This document shows, piece after piece, positions 5,553-12,940 of a stretch of DNA of 12,940 nucleotides. The first letter of the stretch is position 1, and the number at the start of each line of letters is the position of its first letter. The stretch covers positions 1 through 12,940 of the forward strand of contig SKGZ01000144.1 in NCBI GenBank assembly GCA_007117175.1. Reading direction: 5' to 3'. The notes beneath the pieces were generated by a model. It saw nothing but the letters and a program-made list of their open reading frames with translations. It was not told the origin of the DNA and did no database searches. The DNA comes from Bacteriovoracales bacterium (GTDB lineage: Bacteria > Bdellovibrionota > Bacteriovoracia > Bacteriovoracales > Bacteriovoracaceae). The position numbers and the translations under genes are program-made.

Positions 5553-8297
5553 ATGTCAACGATGGATTTTTCACATTTAGCAAGTTCAGACAGTGCTTAT
5601 ATAGATTCTCTGTACCAGCAGTACAAAGAAAAACCAGAGAGCTTAGAGCAAAGTTGGGTGCACTTTTTTAAAGGCTTTGAATTTGCTGTTGAAAATAATC
5701 TAGTCAATGATGGTGCAGAGTCCTTTGGCGGTGATTTTGAACAGGCCATTGATCGCGAGTTTAAAATCTTTCGCTTAATTCAGTCCTATCGAGCAAGGGG
5801 ACACTTGCTCTCAAAAACCAATCCTATTCGAGAAAGAAAAGATCGCAGTCCCAGATTGAACTTACAGGATTATAAACTCAGTGAGCAAGATCTTGATCAG
5901 CCCACCATTTGTGGTCAGTACTTGGGTCTAGGCTCAGTCACCCTAAGGCAAATTATTGAACACATGAGTCGAGTCTACTGCTCCAGTATTGGGGTGGAGT
6001 ACATGCATATCAACGATACGGAAATCAGACGCTGGTTTCGCGATCGTTTTGAAAAAGACAGTGGACGCTATAATTTCCCACTGGAAAAGAAAAAAAGAAT
6101 TTTACAAAAACTCAATGAAGCAGTGGTTTTTGAAAGTTTTTTAAATACTAAGTACGTGGGACAAAAGCGATTTTCCATTGAAGGTGGGGAAAATACCATT
6201 CCCGCACTGGATGCATTGATTAATAAAGCAGCTGAAAATGGAACTAAGGAAGTGGTTTTAGGCATGGCCCACCGTGGTCGCCTCAATGTACTGGCCAATA
6301 TTATGGGAAAAACCTACGAGTATATCTTTAATGAGTTTGAAGGACAGGCCAAACCGGATCTCTCCTTTGGAGACGGAGATGTGAAATATCACCTTGGGTT
6401 TTCATCTGAAGTCAAAACAGCGTCAGGCAATGATATTTATCTTAAATTAATGCCCAACCCCTCCCACCTAGAGGCGGTGGGGCCGGTGGTGCTAGGCTAT
6501 ACCCGCAGCCAAGGTGATCAACTCTATGACAGTGATCGAGAAAAGGTTCTGCCTGTTTTAATTCACGGAGACGCAGCCTTAGCAGGACAAGGGGTGGTTT
6601 ATGAATCCATTCAACTTTCTCAGCTTAAGGGCTATAGCACAGGGGGAACCATTCACTTTGTGATTAATAATCAAATTGGTTTTACCACTGACTTTGACGA
6701 CGCACGCTCATCTCATTACAGCACCAGTGTGGCACGTGTTCTCAATGTGCCGGCCATTCATGTCAACGGCGATGACGCGGAAGCAGTGGTTTATGCGGTG
6801 GAATTAGCAGCGGAGTTTAGACAAAAGTTTAAGCAAGATATTTTTGTAGACATGGTTTGCTATCGCAAACATGGTCACAATGAAGGGGATGAGCCCCGTT
6901 TTACTCAACCTAATTTATATAAAAAAATAAACGGTCATCCCAATCCACGAGAAATCTATCTGAGTCAGCTAATTGAGGGCAAAAGTTTAGAAGCCCAATT
7001 GGCACAAAATATGGAAGAAAAGTTTAAAAGCCTATTACAAGATCGCTTTAACCTGGTGAAGCAAAAACCACTGGCCTATCAATATCAAAAACCAGAAGAG
7101 CGTTGGGCCAAGATGACTCAATCCAAGGCCAAAGACTTTGAAAAATCTCCCGAGACAGGAGTTACTAAGAAAAAGTTGGAAACCATTTTAAAGGCCCTGA
7201 CCACCATTCCTGAAAATCTTAAACCTATTCGCAAAGCACAAAAGATTTTAGATGAAAGAAAGAAACGCTGGCAGCAAGGCACTTTGGACTGGGCACTGGC
7301 CGAACTTTTGGCCTATGGAAGTTTGTTGTTAGAAAAACACAATGTGCGTATGAGTGGGCAAGATTGTATTCGTGGAACCTTTTCTCATCGTCATGCAGGA
7401 ATCATGGACGAAAATGGCAATGAAAGCTATCTGAATTTAAATCATATTAATGAAAAACAAGCACAATTTCGCATCTATAATTCACCGCTGTCTGAATATG
7501 CTGTTTTGGGATTTGAATACGGCTACTCACTAGGTGATCCCATGCACCTTAATATTTGGGAAGCGCAGTTTGGCGATTTTGCCAATGGAGCGCAAACTGT
7601 TTTTGATCAGTTTCTTTCCTCTGCTGAATCCAAATGGCAAAAGCAAAGTGGAATGATGATCTTCTTACCACACGGTTATGAAGGTCAAGGACCAGAGCAC
7701 TCTAATGCCAGACCAGAGCGTTTTTTACAATTGGCCTCTGAACACAATATGATTGTTGCCAATTGCACCACCCCAGCTAACTTATTTCACCTTATCCGCA
7801 GGCAGCTAGCGTGGAATTTTAGAAAGCCAACCATTTTGATGACACCGAAATCTCTTTTGCGTCACCCTCAATGCATCAGTGAAGTTTCTGAATTAATAAA
7901 AGGTGGGTTTCAAGAACTTATTCTCGATCCCTTACTTAATTCTAAAAAGAAAATGAAAAGATTAATTTTTTGCAGTGGAAAAATCTATTATGATCTTTTA
8001 CAGTATCGCCAAGAAAAAAAGATCAATGACATTGCCATCTTAAGGCTAGAACAACTGTATCCACTGCCGGAAAAGCAAATTCAACAAATCTGCAAAAAAC
8101 ACTCTTCAGCTCAACTTTATTGGGTGCAAGAAGAGCCTAAGAATATGGGAGCGTGGACTTATTTATTGCGCTATGATTGGTTTAGAGATTTTCAACTCAT
8201 CTCTAGGAAATCCAGTGCATCTCCTGCCACCGGCTATGCCAGTGTTCATAAAGATGAGCAAGAAAAAATCATGAAAGAAAGTTTTAATCTCAAATAA
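5553..8297 (+). CDS. sucA: 2-oxoglutarate dehydrogenase E1 component
   Basis: This thiamine-diphosphate-dependent E1 decarboxylates 2-oxoglutarate and passes the succinyl group to the lipoyl arm of SucB. The 914-residue protein is close to normal length. It opens with the short E1 N-terminal motif (SAYIDSLYQQY, 14-24, and SWVHFFKGF) that helps bind E2, then LIQSYRARGHLLSKTNPIRER (75-95, quoted: ARGHLLSKTNP). Later landmarks are GMAHRGRLNVL (237-247), the cofactor/metal region HGDAALAGQG (338-347) with INNQIGFTTD (371-380), GHNEGDEPRF (441-450), SHRHAGI (611-617), EAQFGDFANG (670-679) and LPHGYEGQGPEHS (705-717). There is no fused E2-type acyltransferase domain as in actinobacterial KGD. By eye the N-terminal TNPIRERKD stretch resembles Bacteroidetes-type OdhA more than E. 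coli SucA. It is the first gene of sucA-sucB-lpd. Confidence 0.98.
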   Translation: MSTMDFSHLASSDSAYIDSLYQQYKEKPESLEQSWVHFFKGFEFAVENNLVNDGAESFGGDFEQAIDREFKIFRLIQSYRARGHLLSKTNPIRERKDRSPRLNLQDYKLSEQDLDQPTICGQYLGLGSVTLRQIIEHMSRVYCSSIGVEYMHINDTEIRRWFRDRFEKDSGRYNFPLEKKKRILQKLNEAVVFESFLNTKYVGQKRFSIEGGENTIPALDALINKAAENGTKEVVLGMAHRGRLNVLANIMGKTYEYIFNEFEGQAKPDLSFGDGDVKYHLGFSSEVKTASGNDIYLKLMPNPSHLEAVGPVVLGYTRSQGDQLYDSDREKVLPVLIHGDAALAGQGVVYESIQLSQLKGYSTGGTIHFVINNQIGFTTDFDDARSSHYSTSVARVLNVPAIHVNGDDAEAVVYAVELAAEFRQKFKQDIFVDMVCYRKHGHNEGDEPRFTQPNLYKKINGHPNPREIYLSQLIEGKSLEAQLAQNMEEKFKSLLQDRFNLVKQKPLAYQYQKPEERWAKMTQSKAKDFEKSPETGVTKKKLETILKALTTIPENLKPIRKAQKILDERKKRWQQGTLDWALAELLAYGSLLLEKHNVRMSGQDCIRGTFSHRHAGIMDENGNESYLNLNHINEKQAQFRIYNSPLSEYAVLGFEYGYSLGDPMHLNIWEAQFGDFANGAQTVFDQFLSSAESKWQKQSGMMIFLPHGYEGQGPEHSNARPERFLQLASEHNMIVANCTTPANLFHLIRRQLAWNFRKPTILMTPKSLLRHPQCISEVSELIKGGFQELILDPLLNSKKKMKRLIFCSGKIYYDLLQYRQEKKINDIAILRLEQLYPLPEKQIQQICKKHSSAQLYWVQEEPKNMGAWTYLLRYDWFRDFQLISRKSSASPATGYASVHKDEQEKIMKESFNLK

Positions 8298-8309
8298 AAA
8301 GGTAGAACT

Positions 8310-9524
8310 ATGAGTTTAGAAGTGAAAGTTCCCAGTGTCGGCGAATCAGTGACAGAAGTGACCATTACTCAATGGCTCAAAAAAGATGGAGAGGTGGTGC
8401 AAATTGATGAACCACTTTGTGAAATTGAGTCTGATAAGGCCACCGTTGAAATCCCCGCACCTGAGTCCGGTCAGTTAAAGATTACCGTCAATGATGGAGA
8501 AACCATCGAGGTAGGAGCGGTGGTGGCCCAAATTGACACTTCAGTCAAGGCTAAGGCGAATCCAAGTCAAGCAGCTGAAAGCAAGGAAACTGAAGAAGTC
8601 AAAACAGAAGCAAAACAAGAGACCAGCTCTCAAAAAAGCCAAGTCAATCATCCCTCTCCGGCCGCTAGAAAAATCTTGGATGAAAAAGGCATTGATGCCA
8701 AGCAAGTCAGCGGCACGGGTAAAGATGGGCGCATCACCAAAGAGGATGCACTGAATGCTCAAGCAAAGACCACTAGCACAAGTCAAACTCAGACTGGTGC
8801 CGAGACTGGTGCCGAGACTGGTGACAGAGCAGTCCGCCGGGAAAAGATGACTTCTCTTCGCAAGACTATTTCTAAAAGACTGGTGGCGGTTAAAAATCAA
8901 ACGGCCATGCTAACCACTTTTAATGAAGTGGATATGTCAGCGGTGATGGATCTTAGAAAGAAATACAAGGATTCCTTTAAGGATAAATTTGATGTGAATC
9001 TGGGCTTTATGTCTTTTTTCACTAAGGCCGTTTGTCAGGCACTACAAGACTGGCCAGCGATCAACGCACAAATTGATGGCGAAGAAATACAGTACCATGA
9101 TTATTGTGATATCGGGATTGCTGTTTCCACCCCCAAAGGTTTAGTGGTACCAGTGATCCAAGATGCTCACTTGATGAATTTAGCGCAAATTGAAAAGGCC
9201 ATCTTAGAAAAGGCCTTGAAGGCCAGAGATGGCAAATTGTCTTTAGACGAAATGCAAGGGGGAACTTTTACCATTACCAATGGAGGAGTTTTTGGATCAA
9301 TGCTTTCCACCCCCATTCTCAACTCGCCACAATCAGCCATTTTAGGCATGCATAATATTGTGCAAAGACCAGTGGCCATTGATGGTGAAGTTCAAATTCG
9401 GCCTATTATGTTCTTAGCTCTTTCTTATGATCACCGTATTGTAGATGGGCGAGAGTCAGTCAGCTTTTTAAAGCAAGTCAAGGAATATCTAGAAGAACCA
9501 GCTCGATTGATCCTAGGAGTTTAA
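8310..9524 (+). CDS. sucB: Dihydrolipoyllysine-residue succinyltransferase (2-oxoglutarate dehydrogenase E2)
   Basis: This is the core of the 2-oxoglutarate dehydrogenase complex, transferring succinyl from its lipoyl group to CoA. Domains of the 404-residue protein are in the standard order. One lipoyl domain (about 2-77) has the lipoylated lysine K43 in [11 protein letters not shown] linker rich in Ala, Glu, Lys and Gln follows, then a peripheral-subunit-binding domain (about 114-149, [15 protein letters not shown]). A second linker contains the GAETGAETG repeat. The catalytic domain (about 175-404) carries the active-site [12 protein letters not shown] with H375 and D379. The start lies 12 bases after the sucA stop with an AAGGT-type ribosome binding site. 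AGGAG near its own end serves lpd. It resembles SucB rather than pyruvate dehydrogenase E2 in its single lipoyl domain, its C-terminal sequence and the sucA neighbour. Confidence 0.98.
   Translation: MSLEVKVPSVGESVTEVTITQWLKKDGEVVQIDEPLCEIESDKATVEIPAPESGQLKITVNDGETIEVGAVVAQIDTSVKAKANPSQAAESKETEEVKTEAKQETSSQKSQVNHPSPAARKILDEKGIDAKQVSGTGKDGRITKEDALNAQAKTTSTSQTQTGAETGAETGDRAVRREKMTSLRKTISKRLVAVKNQTAMLTTFNEVDMSAVMDLRKKYKDSFKDKFDVNLGFMSFFTKAVCQALQDWPAINAQIDGEEIQYHDYCDIGIAVSTPKGLVVPVIQDAHLMNLAQIEKAILEKALKARDGKLSLDEMQGGTFTITNGGVFGSMLSTPILNSPQSAILGMHNIVQRPVAIDGEVQIRPIMFLALSYDHRIVDGRESVSFLKQVKEYLEEPARLILGV
8791..8824 (+). repeat. 12-bp in-frame tandem repeat in the sucB linker
   Basis: The unit AGACTGGTGCCG occurs twice in full and then as a 10-base partial copy (AGACTGGTGA), about 2.8 copies. 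It encodes [10 protein letters not shown] in the flexible linker between the subunit-binding and catalytic domains. Being in frame and in a disordered linker, copy-number change by slippage would be tolerated. Confidence 0.9.
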
Positions 9525-9526
9525 CC

Positions 9527-10921
9527 ATGAAAGAATTTGATGTTGCTATTATTGGTTCCGGCCCCGGCGGTTATGTCAGTGCCATTCGCTGCGCCCAATT
9601 AGGAATGAAAACGGCGTTAATTGAAAAGTATTCCACCTTAGGAGGGACTTGCTTAAATGTTGGCTGTATCCCTTCTAAAGCATGGCTAGACTCCTCTGAA
9701 AGGTTTTACAATACAGTTCATACTCATGGCGATCACGGCATTAAAGTCCCTGATGTCAAATTAGATCAAAAGAAGATGTCACAAAGAGTGCAGCAAGTTG
9801 TTGCCCAAACCTGTGAAGGCATTAATTTTCTGATGAAAAAAAATAAAGTGAGTGTTTTGAATGGACACGCCAGCTTTGTGGACACTCACACCTTGGAGAT
9901 TTCAGGTCAAGAAAAAATTAAAGCAAAGAATATTATCATTGCCACTGGTTCCAAGCCTGCAAGCCTGCCTTTTATCAAGATAGATAAAGAGCGTATTATC
10001 ACCTCCACAGAGGCCCTTAAACTTAGTAAGTTGCCTAAGCATATGATTGTCATCGGGGGAGGAGTGATAGGCGTGGAAATGAGTTCTGTTTTTAAAAGGC
10101 TAGGGGCAAAAGTCAGTATTATCGAGTACGCACCCTCCATCATTGCCACCATGGACCAAGACTGTGGTAAAGAATTAACTAAAGTTTTAAAACATGAAGG
10201 GATTGAAATTTTTGCTTCCCATGCAGTGGAGTCAGTGGAGCGCTCAGGACAGAAAGTCAAAATTAAGGCCAAAGATCTCAAAGCAGACAAAGTGGTGGAT
10301 TTTGAAGGCGATTATTGCTTAGTCGCTGTGGGTAGAAAAGCTTACACCGATCAACTGGGCCTAGAAAACATTCAAATTCAAACGAATGATCGCGGTCAAA
10401 TTCCAGTCAATGATCAATTGCAAACTCAACATCCTCATATTTATGCCATTGGCGATGTGATTCACGGCCCGATGTTAGCCCACAAGGCCGAAGAAGAAGG
10501 CGTTTATGTGGCCGAATTATTGGCCGGTCAAAAACCTCATATCAATCACCACCTCATTCCTGGAGTTGTCTACACTTGGCCAGAAGTTGCCGCTGTTGGC
10601 TATACAGAACAAGAGTTAAAGGAAAAGAAGATTTCTTATAAAAAAGGCTCCTTTCCCTTTAAGGCCTCCGGCAGGGCCAGGGCCAGTAATGAAAACTTTG
10701 GATTTATCAAGGTTTTGGCCCATAGTGAAACTGATGAAATCCTAGGAGTTCACATGGTAGGGCCTAGGGCCGCTGATATGATTATGGAAGCGGTGCTGGC
10801 CATGGAATTTAAGGCCAGTGCAGAAGATGTGGCCCGCATTTGTCACGCTCACCCCACTTATTCAGAGAGCTTAAAAGAGGCCTGTCTGGCAGCCACTGAA
10901 AACCGTGCACTGCATATCTAG
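9527..10921 (+). CDS. lpd: Dihydrolipoyl dehydrogenase (E3)
   Basis: This FAD- and NAD-dependent disulfide oxidoreductase reoxidises the dihydrolipoyl arm of SucB, making NADH. The 464-residue protein shows the FAD-binding GSGPGG (10-15), the redox-active pair C42 and C47 in GGTCLNVGCIPSK, a second nucleotide fold GGGVIGVE (177-184) for NAD, the IYAIGDV motif of the FAD domain in its later half, and the C-terminal CHAHPTYSE with catalytic base H442 and partner E447. All key residues are present. It starts 2 bases after sucB with AGGAG 7 bases before the ATG. Its place in the operon marks it as the E3 of the 2-oxoglutarate complex, although E3 may be shared with other 2-oxo acid dehydrogenases or the glycine cleavage system. 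No hairpin terminator follows; the next promoter begins immediately. Confidence 0.98.
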   Translation: MKEFDVAIIGSGPGGYVSAIRCAQLGMKTALIEKYSTLGGTCLNVGCIPSKAWLDSSERFYNTVHTHGDHGIKVPDVKLDQKKMSQRVQQVVAQTCEGINFLMKKNKVSVLNGHASFVDTHTLEISGQEKIKAKNIIIATGSKPASLPFIKIDKERIITSTEALKLSKLPKHMIVIGGGVIGVEMSSVFKRLGAKVSIIEYAPSIIATMDQDCGKELTKVLKHEGIEIFASHAVESVERSGQKVKIKAKDLKADKVVDFEGDYCLVAVGRKAYTDQLGLENIQIQTNDRGQIPVNDQLQTQHPHIYAIGDVIHGPMLAHKAEEEGVYVAELLAGQKPHINHHLIPGVVYTWPEVAAVGYTEQELKEKKISYKKGSFPFKASGRARASNENFGFIKVLAHSETDEILGVHMVGPRAADMIMEAVLAMEFKASAEDVARICHAHPTYSESLKEACLAATENRALHI

Positions 10922-10950
10922 TTGACAAGCGCTATTAGTTTTCATTAAAT
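10922..10950 (+). promoter_or_regulatory. Promoter of the small exported protein - nif3 pair
   Basis: TTGACA (10922-10927) starts on the base after the lpd stop, and TTAAAT (10945-10950) follows after 17 bases. Transcription should start near 10957, giving a leader of about 29 bases that contains the AAGGGG ribosome binding site. It has a consensus -35 box and a good -10 box. Confidence 0.65.
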
Positions 10951-10985
10951 AAGAATCACTTAATTATTAAATCTAAGGGGTTCTT

Positions 10986-11381
10986 ATGAAATTGTTATTC
11001 TTATTTTGCGCTTTATTAATGAACTTTGTCTCTTATGCTGACTTTAGAGAAATTGAGTGTTCTCACCCACTGCAAAGAGATTTCTATCTTAACCTTCGCC
11101 CCACATTTATTAATAGCTCCATCTATGATGTGGACATGCGCTACCTAGATGAAGAAGGACAAACCCAATCCAAGCGTTTTCACGCCCACTCCAGAAGAAC
11201 TGGTCGCTTTCACCAGGTTTCTTTATGGGCCGGAGCTCGCTTTCAATTAGACATTAATATCTGGCCAGATCATCGACCACGTACTTTTCGCGAGTATCGT
11301 TCAGAGCTGCGCTATTCCCCACAAATTGGCCAATCGAATCAAATCGACTTGCGCTGCGAATTCTACGGTTTTGGCTGGTAG
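10986..11381 (+). CDS. Small exported protein of unknown function
   Basis: This is a 131-residue protein. The N-terminus (MKLLFLFCALLMNFVSYA) is a clear Sec signal peptide, probably cleaved after residue 18 before DFREIEC. The mature part has about 113 residues, rich in Arg, His, Tyr and Phe and mostly beta-like by eye. One cysteine lies near each end (REIEC and DLRCEF), which could form a disulfide tying the ends of a compact periplasmic domain. I do not recognise the family. AAGGGG lies 6 bases before the ATG and a good promoter lies upstream. Its stop codon abuts the next start with no gap, so the two genes are surely co-transcribed, but nothing shows a shared function. Confidence 0.8.
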   Translation: MKLLFLFCALLMNFVSYADFREIECSHPLQRDFYLNLRPTFINSSIYDVDMRYLDEEGQTQSKRFHAHSRRTGRFHQVSLWAGARFQLDINIWPDHRPRTFREYRSELRYSPQIGQSNQIDLRCEFYGFGW

Positions 11382-12146
11382 ATGATTGCCGTCCAGCAAA
11401 TTATTGATGAGCTTAATACACTCTTAGAAATTGAACTTTATCGGGATCTTTGCCCCAATGGCCATCAAATTGAAGGACACTCGCAAGTAGAAAAAATCGC
11501 CTTTGCCGTTTCAGCGGATTTAAAAACCATTGAAGCTGTTTGCCAATGGGGGGCACAGGCACTGATCACCCACCATGGTTTATTATGGAACTATGCTGGG
11601 GCAAGACCGCTAGTTGGTGCTCACGGCAAAAGAGTACGATTATTAATTGAAAATAAGATTAACCTCATTAGCTATCATCTACCACTGGATGGTCATCCCC
11701 AACTGGGTAATGCTGCCCAGATCGCCCAGCGGCTTCATCTTCAAAATATTGAACGTTTTGGATTAGAAAAAGGAAATTATTTGGGGGTCAGTGGAGAGTT
11801 GAGCAAGGCCATCAGCGCGGAGGAATTAAAAGAACAATTAGCGCAATTACTCAATCACAGTGTGATCATGGCAACTCCGCAAGACAAGCGGCCAATTTGC
11901 AGTCTGGGAATCATTACAGGTGGAGCTAATAATCAATGGATCTATGCTCAAGAAGCGGGTCTTGATGCTTATTTGACAGGGGAGATTAGCGAGTACAATT
12001 GGCATGATGCTCAAGAAGGGGGAGTGACCTACTTTGCTGCCGGTCACCACGCCACTGAGCGTTTTGGGGTCATGGCGCTCTCACAAATATTAGCAGAGAA
12101 ATACTCCATTGAAACTCGTTTTTTTGATAGCGAAAATCCGGCCTAA
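11382..12146 (+). CDS. Nif3/YbgI-like dinuclear metal center protein (DUF34)
   Basis: This 254-residue member of the NIF3/DUF34 family has the size of E. coli YbgI. The metal-ligand motifs are present: LITHHG (61-66, H64 and H65), SYHLPLD (97-103, H99 and D103) and AAGHHATE (219-226, H222 or H223 and E226). Known members form a hexameric ring with two metal ions per subunit. The biochemical role is poorly defined; YbgI has been linked to metal-dependent GTP cyclohydrolase-like or metal-insertion activities, without consensus. ATG follows the preceding stop directly, with no strong ribosome binding site, so translation is probably coupled. The stop lies 16 bases from the stop of the converging gene, leaving little room for separate terminators. 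Confidence 0.93.
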   Translation: MIAVQQIIDELNTLLEIELYRDLCPNGHQIEGHSQVEKIAFAVSADLKTIEAVCQWGAQALITHHGLLWNYAGARPLVGAHGKRVRLLIENKINLISYHLPLDGHPQLGNAAQIAQRLHLQNIERFGLEKGNYLGVSGELSKAISAEELKEQLAQLLNHSVIMATPQDKRPICSLGIITGGANNQWIYAQEAGLDAYLTGEISEYNWHDAQEGGVTYFAAGHHATERFGVMALSQILAEKYSIETRFFDSENPA

Positions 12147-12162
12147 CTCTTGCTCAAAATCC

Positions 12163-12940
12163 TTACTCAAAATCTTTAGTAAAGAACTTCACATTTCCGC
12201 CTTCCATCTTGCGAGTAAAGCGCTTGTAGAAAGGATGACCTGACCCTGATGTTTCTCTCATCACTAAATCCACTGTAATGCTATCTTCTCCATTCATTAA
12301 ACTCCCCATATCTTCAACTTCTAACATATAACAACGACTAGGCATTATAGTTCCTTCGGTATGAGTCAGCTCTGTTTTATACTTAGCAGCTTTTAATCCT
12401 TGAATTTGTGAGTTGGGAATATGAACTGGCAAATTATAGCGAATTTGTTCATAATTAGAGATTGGCTGTCCTCCCCAGTAATCACGAATAATTGATCGTT
12501 GTGGTAAGCACTCTCCATCAGGGCCGGATTGTGTTCCAGAGCATTTTCCATACTGAATGTTATATTTGACAGCTAAGTAATCAGGAATTCCATTATCATT
12601 AGTATCAAATTTATATTTATCAGTACCCAATATTTCTTCATCACAATCAGTTAACCCATCAAAGTCAGAGTCAAGAAGGACTCCATTCTCATCTTTTAAG
12701 TCACAATCACTAGTGAATCGATTACTAGGTATTTTACAACGTTCAACTCCCATGGGATCAGTGTAAACATCACAAACTGAACCATAAAGCATATACTCCG
12801 CTAAATCAGAATAACCATTCCCATCACAGTCCACCTTATTACGGCACTCTGGCGGTTCAAACATATCAGGAACACCATCTCCATCACTATCAAGGACGTA
12901 AGCTTCTCCGTATTTCAAGAAACTCTCAAAAGACCAGTTG
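12163..12940 (-). CDS. Calcium-loop (thrombospondin type 3-like) protein, N-terminus beyond window
   Basis: The frame is open to the right edge (258 visible residues; NWSFESFLK precedes the first loop), so the start lies outside. A TTG at 12918 is not a credible start because the frame continues upstream. Four D-x-D/N-x-D/N-G-x-x-D loops are visible: DSDGDGVPD (17-25), DCDGNGYSD (37-45), DSDFDGLTD (90-98) and DTNDNGIPD (112-120). These are typical calcium-binding loops of thrombospondin type 3/EF-hand-like repeats in bacterial surface proteins. The visible part has nine cysteines, suggesting disulfides and export. The last 130 or so residues form a different, mostly beta domain ending GGNVKFFTKDFE, which I do not recognise. 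The likely location is the cell surface or periplasm; a link to adhesion or envelope structure is inference. Confidence 0.8.
   Translation of the reverse strand, partial: NWSFESFLKYGEAYVLDSDGDGVPDMFEPPECRNKVDCDGNGYSDLAEYMLYGSVCDVYTDPMGVERCKIPSNRFTSDCDLKDENGVLLDSDFDGLTDCDEEILGTDKYKFDTNDNGIPDYLAVKYNIQYGKCSGTQSGPDGECLPQRSIIRDYWGGQPISNYEQIRYNLPVHIPNSQIQGLKAAKYKTELTHTEGTIMPSRCYMLEVEDMGSLMNGEDSITVDLVMRETSGSGHPFYKRFTRKMEGGNVKFFTKDFE

Noticed and set aside
8541..8900. 119-residue minus-strand frame opposite sucB
   Set aside because: It lies entirely within sucB coding sequence, over the repetitive linkers, and has low-complexity composition and no family features. The same reasoning applies to the 127-residue frame opposite lpd at 9907-10290.
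12153..12174. Direct repeat CTCAAAATC at the convergent gene ends
   Set aside because: Two 9-base copies 13 bases apart in AT-rich sequence are easily due to chance, and they do not form a hairpin or a recognisable site.
1..12940. Mobile element, CRISPR array, defence island or secondary-metabolite cluster
   Set aside because: No transposase, integrase, regularly spaced repeats, terminal inverted repeats or tRNA junction were seen. Apart from the orphan antitoxin-like gene, the content is housekeeping.

Overview
The window reads as ordinary chromosome of a Gram-negative bacterium, most likely in or near the Bdellovibrionota (Bdellovibrio/Bacteriovorax-like). This rests on family content: a TIGR02147-type regulator at the left edge (a family known mainly from Bdellovibrio and Fibrobacter), a lipoprotein with a lipobox, a calcium-loop (thrombospondin-3-like) surface protein at the right edge, and many Sec-exported proteins of no known family. 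The DNA is moderately AT-rich. I see no mobile element, CRISPR array, tRNA or rRNA, and no gene-free stretch longer than 300 bases.

Left block (1-1992, all minus strand): the 5' part of a TIGR02147 regulator runs off the left edge. Next is a solitary HigA2-like helix-turn-helix protein. Its consensus promoter is overlapped by a perfect 18-bp palindrome, and a short open fragment ends on its ribosome binding site, perhaps the relic of a lost partner gene. Then comes an unrecognised exported coiled-coil protein whose promoter implies a leaderless or nearly leaderless mRNA. That promoter is divergent from, and overlaps, the promoter of the next block.

Central plus-strand operon (2069-5431): six closely packed or overlapping genes encode a TalC-type transaldolase, the tRNA 2-thiouridylase MnmA, a TrmK-like tRNA (m1A22) methyltransferase, a 54-residue membrane protein, a 47-residue cysteine/lysine-rich lipoprotein, and a serine carboxylesterase of the phospholipase/carboxylesterase family. 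Overlaps of 4, 7 and 14 bp suggest translational coupling. Three starts are revised here from the longest possible reading frame.

TCA-cycle operon (5553-10921): sucA, sucB and lpd encode the complete 2-oxoglutarate dehydrogenase complex (E1, E2 and its own E3), converting 2-oxoglutarate, CoA and NAD+ to succinyl-CoA, CO2 and NADH. A promoter candidate lies just upstream of sucA.

Right block: a strong promoter immediately after lpd drives a small exported protein of unknown function and an abutting Nif3/YbgI-family metal protein. Facing them, and cut by the right edge, is the 3' end of the calcium-loop surface protein.

Most of the window is conserved housekeeping. The parts most worth a second look are the orphan antitoxin-like regulator with its operator and upstream fragment, the leaderless divergent promoter, and the two small membrane-associated genes inside the tRNA-modification operon.
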